A stretch of DNA of 64,000 nucleotides, taken from Halomonas sp. 328. Lineage in GTDB: Bacteria > Pseudomonadota > Gammaproteobacteria > Pseudomonadales > Halomonadaceae. Under the pieces are notes generated by a model. It did not search any database. It was not told the DNA's origin and worked only from the letters and a program-made list of their open reading frames with translations. The stretch covers positions 142,452 through 206,451 of the forward strand of contig NZ_JADOTW010000001.1 in the NCBI RefSeq assembly GCF_015645095.1, read 5' to 3'. The stretch's first letter is position 1; each line of letters opens with the position of its first letter. The position numbers and the translations under genes are program-made. Shown here piece by piece: positions 17,925-26,390 of this stretch.

Positions 17925-19271
17925 TTACACGCTCAGCAGCAGGAACTCCCGCTCCCAGGAGCTGATCACCCGCTTGAAGTTCTCGTTCTCGACCCGTTTC
18001 ACCGCCACATAGCCGCGCAGGAACTTGCCCCCCAGGAACTCCTCGAGCTCCGCGCAGCCCTCCATGCGCTCCAGGGCATGTTCCAGGGTGAAGGGCAGGC
18101 GCATATTGCGTCGCTCGAAGGCGCGGCCCTGCACCGGGGCGGTGGGATTGATGCCGCGGACCATGCCGATATAGCCGCACAGCAGGCTCGCCGCGATGGC
18201 CAGGTAGGCGTTGGCATCGGCGCCGGGCAGGCGATTCTCCACCCGCCGGTTATGGGGGGTGGAATCCGGCACCCGCAGGCCGCAGGTGCGGTTCTCCTCG
18301 CCCCACTCCACGTTCACCGGCGCCGAGGTATCGGGCAGGAAGCGGCGGAAGGAGTTGACGTTGGGCGCCATCAGCGGCAGCGCCTCGGGGATGAACCGCT
18401 GCAGGCCACCGATATGGTGCAGGAAGAGCTCGCTCATGGTGCCGTCGTCGTTGGAGAAGACGCTCTGGCCGGTGACGGCATCCAGCACGCTCTGGTGGAT
18501 ATGCATGGCGCTGCCCGGCTCGTTGGTCACCGGCTTGGCCATGAAGGTAGCCGCTACGTCGTGCTTGAGGGCCGCCTCGCGCATGGTGCGCTTGAACAGG
18601 AAGACCTGATCCGCCAGCACCAGGGGGTCGCCATGACGGAAGTTGATCTCCATCTGGGCGGTGCCCTCCTCATGGATCAGGGTGTCGATATCCAGCCCCT
18701 GGGCCTCGCACCAGTCGTACATGTCCTCGAATAGCGGATCGAACTCGTTGGCGGCATCGATGGAGAAGGACTGGCGGCCGGTCTCCTGACGGCCGCTGCG
18801 GCCGATGGGCGGCTGCAGCGGCAGGTCCGGGTCCTCGCAACGCTTGGTCAGGTAGAACTCCATCTCCGGCGCCACCACCGGCTTCCAGCCCTGGGCCGCG
18901 TAGAGCGCCAGCACCTTCTTGAGCTGGTTGCGGCTGGAGAGCTCGATGGGGTTGCCCTGCTTGTCGAAGCAGTCGTGAATCACCTGGGCGGTGGGCTCCA
19001 GCGCCCAGGGCACCGGGTAGGCGGCGGAGAGATCCGGCTTGCAGATCATGTCGATATCCGCCGGATCGAGCAGCGAGTAGTAGATGTCGTCTTCCACATA
19101 GTCGCCGGTGACGGTCTGCAGCAGCACGCTCTCGGGCAGGCGCATGCCCTTCTCGGCGACGAACTTGGAGACCGGGGCGATCTTGCCCCGGGCGATGCCG
19201 GTGATATCACTGACCAGGCACTCCACCTCGGTGATCTGGCGTTCCTTGAGCCAACTCTCGAGATCTTTCAT
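17925..19271 (-). CDS. puuA: glutamate-putrescine ligase (glutamine synthetase family), copy 2
   Basis: 448 residues from ATG at 19271; GAGG 7 nt upstream favours it over a start at 19292. Same fold as puuA1 (SDITGIARGKIAP, PEMEFYLT, AQMEINF, MHIHQSVLD, LRVPDSTPHNRRVENRLPG) but clearly diverged, so this is an old paralogue, not a recent duplication. It is the second gene of the puuB2-puuA2-potFGHI operon. The two ligases may differ in amine preference, as the several PauA paralogues of Pseudomonas do; that is inference. Confidence 0.87.
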   Translation of the reverse strand: MKDLESWLKERQITEVECLVSDITGIARGKIAPVSKFVAEKGMRLPESVLLQTVTGDYVEDDIYYSLLDPADIDMICKPDLSAAYPVPWALEPTAQVIHDCFDKQGNPIELSSRNQLKKVLALYAAQGWKPVVAPEMEFYLTKRCEDPDLPLQPPIGRSGRQETGRQSFSIDAANEFDPLFEDMYDWCEAQGLDIDTLIHEEGTAQMEINFRHGDPLVLADQVFLFKRTMREAALKHDVAATFMAKPVTNEPGSAMHIHQSVLDAVTGQSVFSNDDGTMSELFLHHIGGLQRFIPEALPLMAPNVNSFRRFLPDTSAPVNVEWGEENRTCGLRVPDSTPHNRRVENRLPGADANAYLAIAASLLCGYIGMVRGINPTAPVQGRAFERRNMRLPFTLEHALERMEGCAELEEFLGGKFLRGYVAVKRVENENFKRVISSWEREFLLLSV

Positions 19272-19321
19272 AACAGCCTCGTGTCTCGGCACGGCGGAGG
19301 AGTCCGCCGCCCTCGTTTTCG

Positions 19322-20617
19322 TTATAGACGGTCGCGCAGCTTGTAGAAGGCGGTGGCCAGCACCAGCAGCGGGGTGCGCAGCCGCTCGCCGCCGGGGAAG
19401 GGACGATGGGGCATGGCGGCGAAGGCGTCGAAGCGCGCGCTCTGGCCATCGATGGCCTCGGCCATCAGCTTGCCGGCCAGCCCGGCCAGCGCCATGCCAT
19501 GGCCGGAGTAGCCCTGGGCATAGTAGAGGTTGGTGCCCACCCGCCCGAAGTCCGGGGCACGATTCAGGGTGATGGCCACGTCGCCGCCCCAGCGGTAGTC
19601 GATGGGCACCCCCGCCAGCACCGGGAAGAGGCGAGCGATCTTGGCGTCCATGCGTGCCGACAGGCCCCTGGGCTCGCGGCCGTCATAGCTGACCTGGCCA
19701 CCATAGATCAGGCGACGGTCGCCGCTGAGCCGGTAGTAGTCGAGGACGAAGTTGGCATCCGCCAGGGCATCGTTGCGGGGCAGCACCCGGGCGGCCTGCT
19801 CCTCGCTGAGGGGGGCGGTGGCGATCATGTAGTTGGCGGCGCGCATGATGCGGCCGCTCAGCCGCGGCAACAGCCCGCCGAGATAGGCATTGCCGGCCAC
19901 CACCACGAAGTCGGCGGTGACGCGGCCCTGGGCGGTGCGCACCCGGGCCGGGGCGCCCTCCTCCACCGCCAGCACGGGGCTGTGTTCGTGGAGGCGTACC
20001 CCGGCCCGCTGGGCGGCCCGGGCCAGGCCCAGGGTGTAGTTGAGGGGGTGCAGGTGACCGGCTTCGCTCTCGTAGAGGGCGCCGGGGTAGGCGTCGCTGA
20101 CCACGTGCTCGCGCAGGGCCTCGCCCTCCAGCCAGCTCAGGGCCCGGTAATCGTAGTCCCGGGCCAGGCGATCACGGAAGTCGCAGAGCTCCTTGACATG
20201 GCGCGGCTTCACCGCGGCGTGCAGGTAGCCCCAGCTGAGGTCGCAGGGGATGGCGTGGCGTTCCACCAGCTCGGCGGTGAGGCGTACCGCCTCGCGGCTC
20301 ATCTCCCAGATCTCCCGGGCCGCCGACAGCCCCAGGGCCTTTTCCACGGTGGCGATATCGGTGCCCAGCCCCGGCAGGATCTGGCCGCCGCTGCGCCCGG
20401 AGGCGCCGAAACCGATCTCGTTGGCCTCCAGCAGCACCACCGAATGGCCGCGTTCGGCCAGGTGCAGGGCCGCCGAACAGCCGGTGATGCCGCCGCCGAT
20501 CACGCAGACATCGGCGTGAGTGTCGCCGTCCAGGGGGGGGCAGGGAGCGAGTTCCACCGCCACGCTATCGCGGTAATAGGAGCGGGGACCGGCATGGAGT
20601 GATGCATCGGTGGTCAT
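19322..20617 (-). CDS. puuB: gamma-glutamylputrescine oxidoreductase, copy 2
   Basis: 431 residues from ATG at 20617, preceded by AGGAAGG; a longer frame to 20683 has no ribosome binding site. FAD motif VCVIGGGITGCSAALHLAE near residue 32, then FGASGRSGGQ. It is similar along its length to puuB1, differing mostly outside the FAD and C-terminal regions. It is the first gene of the putrescine uptake and degradation operon, so the promoter should lie in the long gap upstream. Confidence 0.85.
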   Translation of the reverse strand: MTTDASLHAGPRSYYRDSVAVELAPCPPLDGDTHADVCVIGGGITGCSAALHLAERGHSVVLLEANEIGFGASGRSGGQILPGLGTDIATVEKALGLSAAREIWEMSREAVRLTAELVERHAIPCDLSWGYLHAAVKPRHVKELCDFRDRLARDYDYRALSWLEGEALREHVVSDAYPGALYESEAGHLHPLNYTLGLARAAQRAGVRLHEHSPVLAVEEGAPARVRTAQGRVTADFVVVAGNAYLGGLLPRLSGRIMRAANYMIATAPLSEEQAARVLPRNDALADANFVLDYYRLSGDRRLIYGGQVSYDGREPRGLSARMDAKIARLFPVLAGVPIDYRWGGDVAITLNRAPDFGRVGTNLYYAQGYSGHGMALAGLAGKLMAEAIDGQSARFDAFAAMPHRPFPGGERLRTPLLVLATAFYKLRDRL

Positions 20618-20728
20618 GCAGACCTTCCTGGTAGTGGATGGCCTCGAAGCCATCAGGGTTGTTGTTGAAATAGTTGACCACATCGCCGGGATGGGTCGCG
20701 GCTTACCCTGCCGCTTTCGTGCCTCCTA

Positions 20729-20742
20729 GTCTGGCACCAGAC
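20729..20742. promoter_or_regulatory. candidate operator palindrome
   Basis: Perfect inverted repeat GTCTGG/CCAGAC with a 2-bp centre, 112 bp upstream of the puuB2 start codon, just downstream of a minus-strand TTGACA. The cognate regulator is unknown. Confidence 0.35.
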
Positions 20743-21050
20743 CCGGGGAAGATGTCAAGTATTTAACAACGACTTTCTGGTCAGCGGCATTGGGAAATCG
20801 CCTAGAAATGACAAAAAGCCCATTTTTAACAGTCAACTAGAGAAAATATCGACAGAATCACCGGGATCGATTAGCGGCAACGTCATGGCCAGGGCGTCAA
20901 GTGATTCCGATCATCCGGAGAGGCGATACGGGGCCGAGACGGGGCGCCCTGCATGGTGAGTATCCTATACCTTATTAGCCCACTAACCACCCGAAAGGAG
21001 GGCGTGTCGCGGTCCGGCAAGGCGAGAAGGCGTTGGAATCAGCATAGCCC

Positions 21051-21081
21051 GCGCCCCTGGCTAAGGGATAGCCAGGGGCGC
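21051..21081. other. 13-bp perfect hairpin
   Basis: GCGCCCCTGGCTA (21051-21063) pairs perfectly with TAGCCAGGGGCGC (21069-21081) around AGGGA. No T run on either strand. It lies 30 bp from repeat copy B. Confidence 0.5.
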
Positions 21082-21111
21082 ATGAGCCGGGCCATTGCCG
21101 TTAGCACGGGA

Positions 21112-21312
21112 GGCCCGGGGCTACCCTGGGGGCAGGCCGTCGCGGGGCGCTGTAAACCCCTCCCTGGGCGCTACTTTTGCCCTGCTTCGCTCTCGCATCC
21201 TGCTCCACTCGCAGGACCGGTGCTGGCCATCCATGGCCAGCCCGTTCGGAGCAGAGCTCCTCACCCATGGCAAAAAACCCCTGCTCCATCCTGCCCCCAG
21301 CGCCCCTTAGCC
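21112..21312 (+). repeat. intergenic repeat family, copy B (near-complete)
   Basis: Left end GGCCCGGGGCTACCCTGGGG, right end GCCCCCAGCGCCCCTTAGCC; the right end reversed gives GGCTAAGGGGCGCTGGGGGC, so the termini are imperfect inverted repeats sharing CTGGGGGCAGG. Internal GGCCATCCATGGCC and GTTCGGAGCA blocks are shared with copy A. It ends about 50 bp after the stop of moeB (minus strand). Confidence 0.75.
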
Positions 21313-21363
21313 ATTCCAACGACGATTACTAGGCACGGCCAGGGAAGGGAGTCGCCGTAGCGC

Positions 21364-22119
21364 CTAGCGGTTGGCGCAGTGGGGGCAGCCGGGGTCCCGG
21401 GGCACCCGGAAGCGGCGCCATTCGCCACTCAGGCCGTCGAAGGTGGAGAGCCCGCGGTGGGGGGTGCCGGCGCCACTCAGCCACTTCACCGCCTCCAGGG
21501 CCTGGAAGCTGCCGATCACGCCCACCAGGGGCGCCACCACGCCGTTCTCGGCGCAGCGCAGCGCCTCGTCGCTCTCGCCATGCTCCCCGGGGGGATAGAG
21601 GCAGGCATAGCAGGGACTCTCGGCGTCCCGCGGGTCGAACACCGCCAGCTGCCCGGAGAAGCGGATCGCCGCCCCGGAGATCAGCGGCGTGCCCGCCGCC
21701 AGGCAGGCACGATTGATGGCGTAGCGGCTGGAGAAGCGGTCGGTGCAGTCGAGCACCAGGTCCGCCGCCGCCACCGCCGAGGTCAGCGCCTTGCCGCTCA
21801 GGTGCTCGGTGAGCGTCTCGATCCGGCAGTCGGGATTGAGGGCCAGCGCCGCCGCCCGGGCGGACGCCGCCTTGTTATGCCCCAGGTCCGCCATGCCGTG
21901 GGCGATCTGGCGCTGCAGGTTGGAGAGCTCCACCACGTCGGCATCGGCCAGGGTCAGGCGCCCCACCCCGGCGGCGGCGAGATAGAGGGCCACCGGCGAG
22001 CCCAGGCCACCGGCGCCGATCACCAGGGCATGGCTGGCCAGCAGCCGCTCCTGGCCTTCGATCTCGATGGGCTCCAGCATGATCTGACGGCTATAGCGCA
22101 GCAGCGCCTGGTCGTTCAT
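21364..22119 (-). CDS. moeB: ThiF/MoeB/HesA-family adenylyltransferase
   Basis: 251 residues from the ATG at 22119 (MNDQALLRYSRQI is the typical MoeB beginning; the longer frame runs back into the regulator gene). E1-like fold: ATP-binding GAGGLGSPVALYLAAAG, DADVVELSNLQRQ, the conserved aspartate in DCTDRFSSRY, and zinc cysteines (CYAC and CPHC). It adenylates the C-terminus of a small sulfur carrier, MoaD in molybdopterin synthesis or ThiS in thiamine synthesis; sequence alone does not separate these. In Pseudomonas, moeB directly follows hemA-prfA-prmC, which supports the name; here an Lrp-type gene is interposed. Confidence 0.82.
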   Translation of the reverse strand: MNDQALLRYSRQIMLEPIEIEGQERLLASHALVIGAGGLGSPVALYLAAAGVGRLTLADADVVELSNLQRQIAHGMADLGHNKAASARAAALALNPDCRIETLTEHLSGKALTSAVAAADLVLDCTDRFSSRYAINRACLAAGTPLISGAAIRFSGQLAVFDPRDAESPCYACLYPPGEHGESDEALRCAENGVVAPLVGVIGSFQALEAVKWLSGAGTPHRGLSTFDGLSGEWRRFRVPRDPGCPHCANR

Positions 22120-22150
22120 CGCCACGTCAGGCTCCTCGTCGCCGGCATCC

Positions 22151-22651
22151 TCACTTGCTCTCCAGCTGCTCGATATCGGGCACATGCAGGGAGAACTCCT
22201 CCTTGACCTCCTCCATCACCACATAGCTCTTCGATTCCTTGACCCCGGGCAGGGTCAGGACGACGTCGCCGAGCAGCTGGCGATAGGCGGACATCTCGGG
22301 GATGCGGCACTTGAGGATATAGTCGAACTGGCCGGAGACCAGGTGGCACTCCTGGATCTGCGGCAGCTTGCTGACCGCCCGGCGAAACTCGTCGAAGACC
22401 GCCGGCGACTGGGTCTCCAGGCTGATCTCGACGAACACCAGCAGGTTGGCCTTGAGGGCCTTGGGGTCGAGCACCGCCTTGTAGCCGCGGATGATGCCGG
22501 AGCGCTCCAGGCGCTTGACCCGTTCCAGGCAGGGGGTGGTGGAGAGCCCCACCTGGGCGGCCAGGTCCACGTAGGAGATACGGGCGTTGTCCTGCAGGCA
22601 GCGCAGGATCTTGAGATCGATACGGTCCAGGGATCGCGTCTTGGCTTTCAT
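22151..22651 (-). CDS. Lrp/AsnC-family transcriptional regulator
   Basis: 166 residues from ATG at 22651 (MKAKTRSLDRIDLKIL), close to the family norm. N-terminal helix-turn-helix with VGLSTTPCLERVKRLE, C-terminal RAM ligand-binding domain (SGQFDYILKC, then LPGVKESKSYVVME). The resemblance to global Lrp is clear, including the length. No good ribosome binding site precedes this ATG; instead TATAAT ends one base into the start codon context, so either translation starts further upstream (ATG at about 22684) or this sequence is fortuitous. It sits between prmC and moeB. A role in amino-acid or polyamine gene control is possible but not shown. Confidence 0.82.
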   Translation of the reverse strand: MKAKTRSLDRIDLKILRCLQDNARISYVDLAAQVGLSTTPCLERVKRLERSGIIRGYKAVLDPKALKANLLVFVEISLETQSPAVFDEFRRAVSKLPQIQECHLVSGQFDYILKCRIPEMSAYRQLLGDVVLTLPGVKESKSYVVMEEVKEEFSLHVPDIEQLESK

Positions 22652-22864
22652 TATAATGGGTGTCCGAGCACAAAAAGATGTCATGCCAGCCAACCGGCGT
22701 GAGGCACCTATTCATCTTAGCTGATTGAGTTATTGATAGCGCTTTTCACCAGCAAGTCAGCTCCTGTTGGCAAAAAAAGCTGAGGTGTTACCTAGTATTA
22801 CCATAGGTTTACGCCGGGGCTCCAGTCGGCTAGGGCTATCGCAGCTAGCAAGCTTCTGCACGGA

Positions 22865-22932
22865 GGCCCGGGGCTACCCTGGGGACAGGCCGTCGCGGGG
22901 CGCTGCTAACTCTGCTCCCCATGCCCTTTAGC
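22865..22932 (+). repeat. intergenic repeat family, copy D (internally deleted)
   Basis: It starts GGCCCGGGGCTACCCTGGGG like copy B and continues with the copy-B block GCCGTCGCGGGGCGCTG, then jumps to a right end GCCCTTTAGC. That right end overlaps the TAA stop of prmC (22928-22930), so the repeat supplies or abuts the stop codon. Confidence 0.65.
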
Positions 22933-23782
22933 GTGGATCGCATCGCCCCAGGCTAAGGCGCTCCCGGCCGCCCAGGTCGGTGAGGCTCGCCACCTCGGCA
23001 TAACCGGCATCAGTCAGGGCCCGGCGCACCGCCGCCCCCTGCTCATAGCCGTGCTCCAGCAGCAGCCAGCCGTTGGGGGCCAGGTAATGACGCGCCTCGG
23101 CCACCAGGTGGCGGAGATCGGCCAGGCCATTCTGATCGGCCACCAGGGCGCTGGCGGGCTCGAAGCGCACATCGCCCTGGCTCAGGTGGAGGTCGTCGGC
23201 GGCAATATAGGGGGGATTGGCGACGATCAGCGCGAAACGCTCGTCGGCGTTCTCCTCGGCCAAGGCCGAGAACCAGTCGCTCTCGCGAAAATGGGCATTG
23301 GCGATGCCGAGCCGCTCGGCGTTATGCCGGGCCAGGCGTACCGCCTCGGGGGCGAGGTCGAGGCCCAGCACCGTCCAGCCGGGACGCTCGCTGGCGAAGG
23401 CCAGGGCGATGGCGCCGGTACCGGTGCCCAGGTCGAGCAGCCGCCCCGTGGGCGCCACGGCCCGGGCCAGGGCCGCTTCCACCAGGGTCTCGGTATCGGG
23501 GCGCGGGATCAGGGTCGCCGGCGAGGTGGCCAGGCGCAGCCCCCAGAACTCCCGCTCGCCGGTCAGGTAGGCGACGGGATGCCCCTGGGCGCGGGCCGCC
23601 ACCAGGGCCTCGAAACGGGCCCGCTCGAAGCTCGGTGCCTGCCGGTCGCCCCAGGTGTAGAGCCAGGTTCGCTCCACCCCCAGCACATGACAGAGCAACA
23701 CCTCGGCGTCGAGGCGCGGGCTTGCCGAACCGCTCTCGCTCAGGCGCCGGGCGGCCCGCGCCAGCAGGGCATCGAGGGTCAT
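22928..23782 (-). CDS. prmC: peptide chain release factor N5-glutamine methyltransferase
   Basis: 284 residues from the ATG at 23782, which shares one base with the prfA stop (TGATG); GGAGG lies just upstream, too close for the GTG at 23785. N-terminal helical domain that docks the release factor, then a Rossmann methyltransferase domain with LDLGTGTGAIALAFA for S-adenosylmethionine and the catalytic NPPY motif (about residue 190). It methylates the glutamine of the GGQ motif in RF1 and RF2. Translational coupling to its substrate gene prfA is the standard arrangement. Confidence 0.95.
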   Translation of the reverse strand: MTLDALLARAARRLSESGSASPRLDAEVLLCHVLGVERTWLYTWGDRQAPSFERARFEALVAARAQGHPVAYLTGEREFWGLRLATSPATLIPRPDTETLVEAALARAVAPTGRLLDLGTGTGAIALAFASERPGWTVLGLDLAPEAVRLARHNAERLGIANAHFRESDWFSALAEENADERFALIVANPPYIAADDLHLSQGDVRFEPASALVADQNGLADLRHLVAEARHYLAPNGWLLLEHGYEQGAAVRRALTDAGYAEVASLTDLGGRERLSLGRCDPR

Positions 23783-24870
23783 CACGCCTCCTGCTGCAGG
23801 GCCGCCAGCTGCTCCGCCTGATGCTCCTGGAGCAGCGGCTCGACCACTTCGTCCAGTTCGCCGGCCATCACCTCGCCCAGCTTGTAGAGGGTCAGGTTGA
23901 TGCGGTGATCGGTGATCCGCCCCTGTGGGAAGTTGTAGGTGCGGATGCGCTCGCTGCGATCACCACTGCCCACCAGGGAGCGACGGGTATCGGCCTGCTG
24001 CTGGCGCTGGCTGTCCTGGGCGCTCTGCTTGAGGCGCGCGGCCAGCAGCGACATGGCCTTGGCCTTGTTCTTGTGCTGGCTGCGCTCCTCCTGGCACTCC
24101 ACCACCACGCCAGTGGGCAGGTGGGTGATGCGCACCGCCGAGTCGGTGGTATTGACGTGCTGCCCTCCCGCGCCGCTGGAGCGGTAGGTATCGATGCGCA
24201 GATCGCCGGCATTGATCTCCACGTCGCCCACGGCGTCCGCCTCGGGCATCACCGCCACGGTGCAGGCGGAGGTATGGATGCGCCCCTGGGACTCGGTGGC
24301 GGGCACCCGCTGCACCCGGTGGGCACCGGACTCGAACTTGAGGCGGGCGTAGACGCCGTCGCCCTTGACCCGGGAGATCAGTTCCTTGTAGCCGCCCTGC
24401 TCGCCATGGCTGGCGCTGACCACTTCCACCTTCCAGCCGTGCTTCTCGGCATAGCGGGAGTACATGCGGAACAGGTCACCGGCGAACAGCGCCGCCTCGT
24501 CGCCACCGGTGCCGGCGCGCACCTCCAGGAAGACGCTGCGCCCATCGTCCGGGTCCCTGGGAATCAGCAGCCGCTTGAGCTCGACCTCCAGGGCCGCCAG
24601 GCGCTCGCGCCCCTCGGCCTGCTCCAGCTCCGCCAGTTCGCGCATCTCGGCGTCGCTGTCGCCGAGCAGCGTCTCGGCGGCGGCGATATCCGCCTCGACG
24701 CCGACATAGTCTTGCCAGCAGGCCACCAGCGGCTCCAGCTCGGCATACTCCCGGGAGTAGTCGCGAAAGCGCGCCTGATCGGCGATCACTTCCGGCTCGG
24801 CGAGCAGGGCCGCGAGCTCTTCGAAACGCTCGGTAAAGGAGTCCAGGCGCTGGCGCAGTGTGGCTTTCAT
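23782..24870 (-). CDS. prfA: peptide chain release factor 1
   Basis: 362 residues from ATG at 24870 (AGGA upstream). The tripeptide PAT in [13 protein letters not shown] (about residue 190) is the RF1 stop-codon recognition motif for UAA and UAG. The GGQ motif in [12 protein letters not shown] (about residue 235) catalyses release of the peptide and is the target of PrmC. It is 19 bp downstream of hemA and coupled to prmC. Confidence 0.96.
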   Translation of the reverse strand: MKATLRQRLDSFTERFEELAALLAEPEVIADQARFRDYSREYAELEPLVACWQDYVGVEADIAAAETLLGDSDAEMRELAELEQAEGRERLAALEVELKRLLIPRDPDDGRSVFLEVRAGTGGDEAALFAGDLFRMYSRYAEKHGWKVEVVSASHGEQGGYKELISRVKGDGVYARLKFESGAHRVQRVPATESQGRIHTSACTVAVMPEADAVGDVEINAGDLRIDTYRSSGAGGQHVNTTDSAVRITHLPTGVVVECQEERSQHKNKAKAMSLLAARLKQSAQDSQRQQQADTRRSLVGSGDRSERIRTYNFPQGRITDHRINLTLYKLGEVMAGELDEVVEPLLQEHQAEQLAALQQEA

Positions 24871-24889
24871 GAAGGGTCCTGTGGTTGCT

Positions 24890-26146
24890 TCAGGGATCCT
24901 GAGAGAGTAACAGGGTCTCGGCGGCGGCCAGCAGATCCTGGCGGCCCGCCCCGGAGGCCTCACGCAGTTGCAGCGTGGGGCCGTGCATCAACTTGTTGGT
25001 GAGCTGGCGGGCCAGGCGCCTGACCACCGCCTCGGGGTCCTCGCCCCGGGCCAGTTGGGCCAGGGCCTGGGCCTCGGCGCTCTCGCGCAGGGCCTCGCCC
25101 TGGCCTCGGTAGCGGCGAATCAGCTCGCCGGCGCTGCGCACCCGGCGCTCGTGCAGCCAGGCCCCCACGCCATGCTCGATCAGGCTCTCCGCCTCGTCGG
25201 CGGCCACCTGACGATGGCGGCGATTCTCCTCGATCACCTCATGGAGGTCGTCCACGGTATAGAGGAAGACATCGGCGAGCTCGCCCACCTGGGGCTCGAT
25301 ATCCCGGGGCACGGCGATGTCCACCATGAAGACCGGGCGGTGGCGGCGCTGCTTGAGGGCCCGCTCCACCATGCCCTTGCCGAGGATCGGCAGCGGCGCC
25401 GCCGTGGAGGAGATCACCATGTCGGCACGGATCAGCGCATCGGGAATCTCGTCGAGGCCGATCGCCTCGCCGTCGAAGGCATCGGCGACCCGGGCCGCCC
25501 GCTCCCGGGTGCGGTTGGCCACCACCAGTCGCTTGACGCCGGCCTGGCGCAGGTGGCGAGCCACCAGCTCGATGGTCTCGCCGGCGCCGATCAGTAGCGC
25601 CTCGGCCTTGGCGAAGTTATCGAAGATGCGACTGGCCAGGCTGACCGCCGCATAGGCCACCGACACCGGGTTCTCGCCGATGCCGGTCTCGGTGCGTACC
25701 TGCTTGGCGACGGCGAAGGTGTGCTGGAAGAGGCGCTCCAGCTCGCCCCCCAGGCCACGGTACTCCCGGGCCAGCTGGTAGGCCTCCTTGAGCTGACCGA
25801 GGATCTGCGGCTCGCCCAGCACCATGGAGTCGAGCCCGGCGGCCACCCGCATCAGGTGTCGCGCCGCCTCGCCGTCCAGGTAGTGGTAGGCGCAGCGACT
25901 CAGGTCGGTGACCGCCAGGTCATGGAAGCGCCCCAGCCAGTCGAGGATCGCCCGCTCGCCGCTGGCCTCGGTCACACAGTAGAGCTCGGTACGATTGCAG
26001 GTGGAGAGCACTGCCGCCTCACGCACCTCGGGCAGGGTGCGCAGCTCCGCCAGGGCCTGTTCCAGCTGGGCGGGCGTGAAGGCGACCTGCTCGCGCACCT
26101 CGACCGCGGCGGTCTTGTGATTGATTCCGAGTGCCAGGAGGGTCAT
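24890..26146 (-). CDS. hemA: glutamyl-tRNA reductase
   Basis: 418 residues from ATG at 26146; longer readings extend into the divergent promoter region. Cys50 in [12 protein letters not shown] is the catalytic nucleophile that takes glutamate from tRNA-Glu; the NADPH-binding domain has [14 protein letters not shown]. First committed step of haem and other tetrapyrrole synthesis by the C5 pathway. First gene of hemA-prfA-prmC, divergent from the lipoprotein-lolB-ispE genes, a conserved gammaproteobacterial layout. Confidence 0.95.
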   Translation of the reverse strand: MTLLALGINHKTAAVEVREQVAFTPAQLEQALAELRTLPEVREAAVLSTCNRTELYCVTEASGERAILDWLGRFHDLAVTDLSRCAYHYLDGEAARHLMRVAAGLDSMVLGEPQILGQLKEAYQLAREYRGLGGELERLFQHTFAVAKQVRTETGIGENPVSVAYAAVSLASRIFDNFAKAEALLIGAGETIELVARHLRQAGVKRLVVANRTRERAARVADAFDGEAIGLDEIPDALIRADMVISSTAAPLPILGKGMVERALKQRRHRPVFMVDIAVPRDIEPQVGELADVFLYTVDDLHEVIEENRRHRQVAADEAESLIEHGVGAWLHERRVRSAGELIRRYRGQGEALRESAEAQALAQLARGEDPEAVVRRLARQLTNKLMHGPTLQLREASGAGRQDLLAAAETLLLSQDP

Positions 26147-26390
26147 GCGATCTGCGTCTTCGCTCAGGAGTCCGGGGGTCCATCTCGCCGCGCCCCATCC
26201 GGGCCGCGCCGCCAAGAGATCATTATCGCCGCAGCATACCGGCGACCAAAGCTGGCGCATTCTACCACAGCCACCAAGGAGCGGCGCCCCCACCGCAGTG
26301 CCTCCCCTGCCGCCCCGGCGCGAGATTGCCCTATTGCCTCCCCCCCCTCAGCCGTTATGCTGGGCTCAGGTTCCACGGAATGAGCTCACC

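Larger units (their letters stand above)
20618..21111 (-). promoter_or_regulatory. upstream region of the puuB2-puuA2-potFGHI operon
   Basis: No gene is supported. The part 20745-20880 is A+T rich and contains a minus-strand TTGACA at 20759-20754. A 14-bp palindrome GTCTGG-CA-CCAGAC (20729-20742) covers the place where the matching -10 would lie, so it may be an operator; the -10 match itself is poor, which would fit an activator-dependent promoter or mean the TTGACA is chance. The remainder (20880-21110) holds a strong hairpin and no other recognisable signal. Confidence 0.4.

Noticed and set aside
15245..17965. 906-codon open frame antisense to potH, potG and potF
   Set aside because: Low-complexity His/Gly/Leu-rich translation typical of antisense shadow in high-GC DNA; the minus-strand ABC transporter genes are unambiguous.
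20953..21360. 135-codon plus-strand open frame upstream of the puu operon
   Set aside because: Mostly made of repeat copy B and a hairpin; no homology pattern and no convincing ribosome binding site.
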